Below the pieces are notes generated by a model. That model saw only the letters and a program-made list of their open reading frames with translations, did no database searches and was not told where the DNA came from. A program made the position numbers and the translations under genes. Of a stretch of DNA of 12,638 bases, positions 11,542 through 12,638 are shown piece after piece (position 1 is the stretch's first letter; each line of letters opens with the position of its first letter). The DNA is from an uncultured Mycoplasmatota bacterium (GTDB lineage Bacteria; Bacillota_I; Bacilli_A; RF39; UBA660): positions 1 through 12,638 of the forward strand of contig UQVP01000026.1 of assembly GCA_900544605.1 (NCBI GenBank), in the 5' to 3' direction.

Positions 11542-12638
11542 TTATGAGAGATTAGATTTTAAGACAGTTATAACTGGGCGAACGCCATAGAAGATGTCAA
11601 GGTCAACGAAGTTGCTGGAAAGAGTGCCATCGCAATTCATGTACCAAGCATTATCAACACTAGACACATCAGTGGAAGATGTCCAATATCCACGTGTTCC
11701 TGTTGTATATTTTATATAGCTATTTAACCACGTTGGTAATTCTGTATAAGTTTCATTACCTTCTGTCCATGCTGTATCTCCTCCAGCAGTTGCTATTTGT
11801 TGTCCGCTTGGTAACGTAATTTGATTTTCATCTAATTTAGTCCAACCTGATGTTCTTTCTTTTAATATCTTATTAGCTGTAATTGGGCCTAAATTATTAT
11901 TTCCACAATCTGTACATGTACTATTCCAATCGGCTTTTGTTCCTCCTGCAGCTAAATAATCTTCTTTTATTGTCCATGCTACCGGTGCTCCTAAATTCAT
12001 TCCGGCTATTAGTGACACATTATCACCATTTGTTTCTAATACATAAAATATATTTTCTTCTCCATCTCCTAATTCACATGTATATGTCACTCCAACATCA
12101 TATTTACTTGTTGCTTCACTTGCAAGTAATCCTACTTCTTCTCTAGTATATGATGATTCATTTGTAGGATCATCATTTCCTGCCCATACTAATGCTGTTG
12201 TTTTTGTTGTATTTGCTTTACACAACACTTCTGTTGATGAAGTTTCTTTTTCTTTAGCTTCATATTTCTTGTTTGCTGGATTATATGCTACATCATAATC
12301 TCCAACTGTCATTGTTGTTCCTTCTTTGGATACTCCACCATTAGATATTGTTACTGTTCCTCCACTTGGTTTAGTTCCACTCATATCTATTGTCACTGAT
12401 TCTGTTAATCCATTTCCTGTTAGATTTCCATTACTATCTATTGTATATGGTCCATCTGCTAATGGATTATTTTCTAGTTTTTTCTCTGCGATTGTTGTCT
12501 CTACTTGTTTTATGTAGTTATCTGCTGTTCTTTCTGCTGCTCCTTTCTTCGCATTCTTTATTGTATTCATTACTATTGGTGTAGCAATAAGAGCAATGAT
12601 TGCTAATACCACTATTACCGCTAGTAATTCTATTAAAG
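11542..12638 (-). CDS. Prepilin-like surface protein with C-terminal lectin/FGE-like domain, 5' end beyond the right edge
   Basis: Partial gene; 364 residues are visible. Reading upstream of a GTG at 12612 continues the frame to the edge as LIELLAVIV before VLAIIALIA, the signature of class III/type IV prepilins, with Glu5 of the mature pilin at codon 12630-12628. The true start, leader and cleavage Gly therefore lie outside. The pilin helix (to about residue 55) is followed by a Gly/Thr/Asn-rich beta region, four or more Cys (LCKAN, YTCEL, CTDCG, MNCDG), and a C-terminal domain. That domain contains ERTSGWTKLDENQITLPS, LPTWLNSYIK, GYWTSS, AWYMNCDG and YGVRPVITV, resembling C-type-lectin/FGE-like (DUF1566/DUF6273-type) folds. 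Likely surface-exposed, assembled by a type IV pilus/T2SS-like system; ligand unknown. The 3' ~100 bases differ in composition. Confidence 0.85.
   Translation of the reverse strand, partial: LIELLAVIVVLAIIALIATPIVMNTIKNAKKGAAERTADNYIKQVETTIAEKKLENNPLADGPYTIDSNGNLTGNGLTESVTIDMSGTKPSGGTVTISNGGVSKEGTTMTVGDYDVAYNPANKKYEAKEKETSSTEVLCKANTTKTTALVWAGNDDPTNESSYTREEVGLLASEATSKYDVGVTYTCELGDGEENIFYVLETNGDNVSLIAGMNLGAPVAWTIKEDYLAAGGTKADWNSTCTDCGNNNLGPITANKILKERTSGWTKLDENQITLPSGQQIATAGGDTAWTEGNETYTELPTWLNSYIKYTTGTRGYWTSSTDVSSVDNAWYMNCDGTLSSNFVDLDIFYGVRPVITVLKSNLS
11565..11586. repeat. Adjacent palindromes at the 3' end of the candidate variable region
   Basis: CAGTTATAACTG (11565-11576) is a perfect 12-base palindrome. 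It directly abuts GGCGAACGCC (11577-11586), a 4-bp GC inverted repeat with a 2-base loop. Both lie in the codons for YGVRPVITV. They could mark an IMH-like site, or be coincidental to conserved codons. Confidence 0.4.
11575..11661 (-). other. Candidate hypervariable region (DGR-type VR) at the 3' end of the pilin-like gene
   Basis: This segment encodes roughly SVDNAWYMNCDG to YGVRP, the ligand-facing position in C-type-lectin DGR targets. In the 20 codons at 11634-11575, 12 end in C, 7 in T and 1 in A, whereas the rest of the gene and window prefer A/T-ending codons. GC over 11577-11640 is 31 of 64 (48%), against about 27-28% in two 60-base samples of the same gene. NNC codons at variable positions are what adenine mutagenesis of AAC codons produces. 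No template repeat or reverse transcriptase is in the window. Confidence 0.45.

Noticed and set aside
11883..12584. Plus-strand open frames with Leu/Ser-rich products opposite the pilin-like gene
   Set aside because: They reflect antisense of Asn/Lys/Glu/Thr-rich coding sequence; no ribosome sites or recognisable domains.

Overview
This window suggests a low-GC Gram-positive bacterium (Bacillota, probably an uncultivated gut-type lineage of Bacilli near Erysipelotrichales/RF39). The DNA is strongly AT-rich, Shine-Dalgarno sites are strong (AGGAGG, GGAGGTG) and promoters are of the SigA type. The housekeeping proteins (S2, EF-Ts, S16, KhpA, Rel, Dtd) are of Firmicutes type. The Trp codons I checked are TGG and rseP stops at TGA, so the standard bacterial code applies rather than the Mycoplasma code. 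Every convincing gene lies on the minus strand, so transcription runs from the right edge to the left edge.

Layout in transcription order. (1) Right edge to 11542: a prepilin-like surface protein whose 5' end is outside the window, ending in a C-type-lectin/FGE-like domain. Its last ~35 codons have a composition unlike the rest of the gene. (2) 11518-10909: rpsP-khpA with its own SigA promoter and a strong terminator overlapping the khpA stop. (3) 10917-6433: cdsA, a site-2 protease gene (rseP/rasP), a small unrecognised gene, and an ABC-2 exporter (ATPase plus permease), tightly packed as one operon behind a promoter. (4) 6447-6020: a 121-residue protein of unknown function with its own promoter and weak terminator. 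(5) 6005-3881: rpsB-tsf with a near-consensus promoter, a ~100-nt leader, an intercistronic hairpin and a terminator. S2 carries a long C-terminal extension ending in a Rho_N/SAP-like motif. (6) 3853-106: rel-dtd-AI-2E transporter, starting from an extended -10 promoter and ending in a terminator. (7) At the left edge, a possible start of a DUF1016 (YhcG-like) gene.

Most of the window is ordinary core biology: translation (S16, S2, EF-Ts, Dtd), the stringent response (Rel), phospholipid synthesis (CdsA) and membrane proteolysis/export (RseP plus ABC). Points worth a second look are: the Rel enzyme, whose hydrolase active site is degraded while its synthetase is intact; the S2 extension; the site-2 protease and ABC exporter sharing an operon; and the pilin-like gene, whose 3' end looks like the variable region of a diversity-generating retroelement target. 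No reverse transcriptase or template repeat lies inside the window. No tRNA, rRNA, CRISPR array, insertion sequence or gene-free stretch over 300 bases was seen; the longest is 159 bases, before rpsB.
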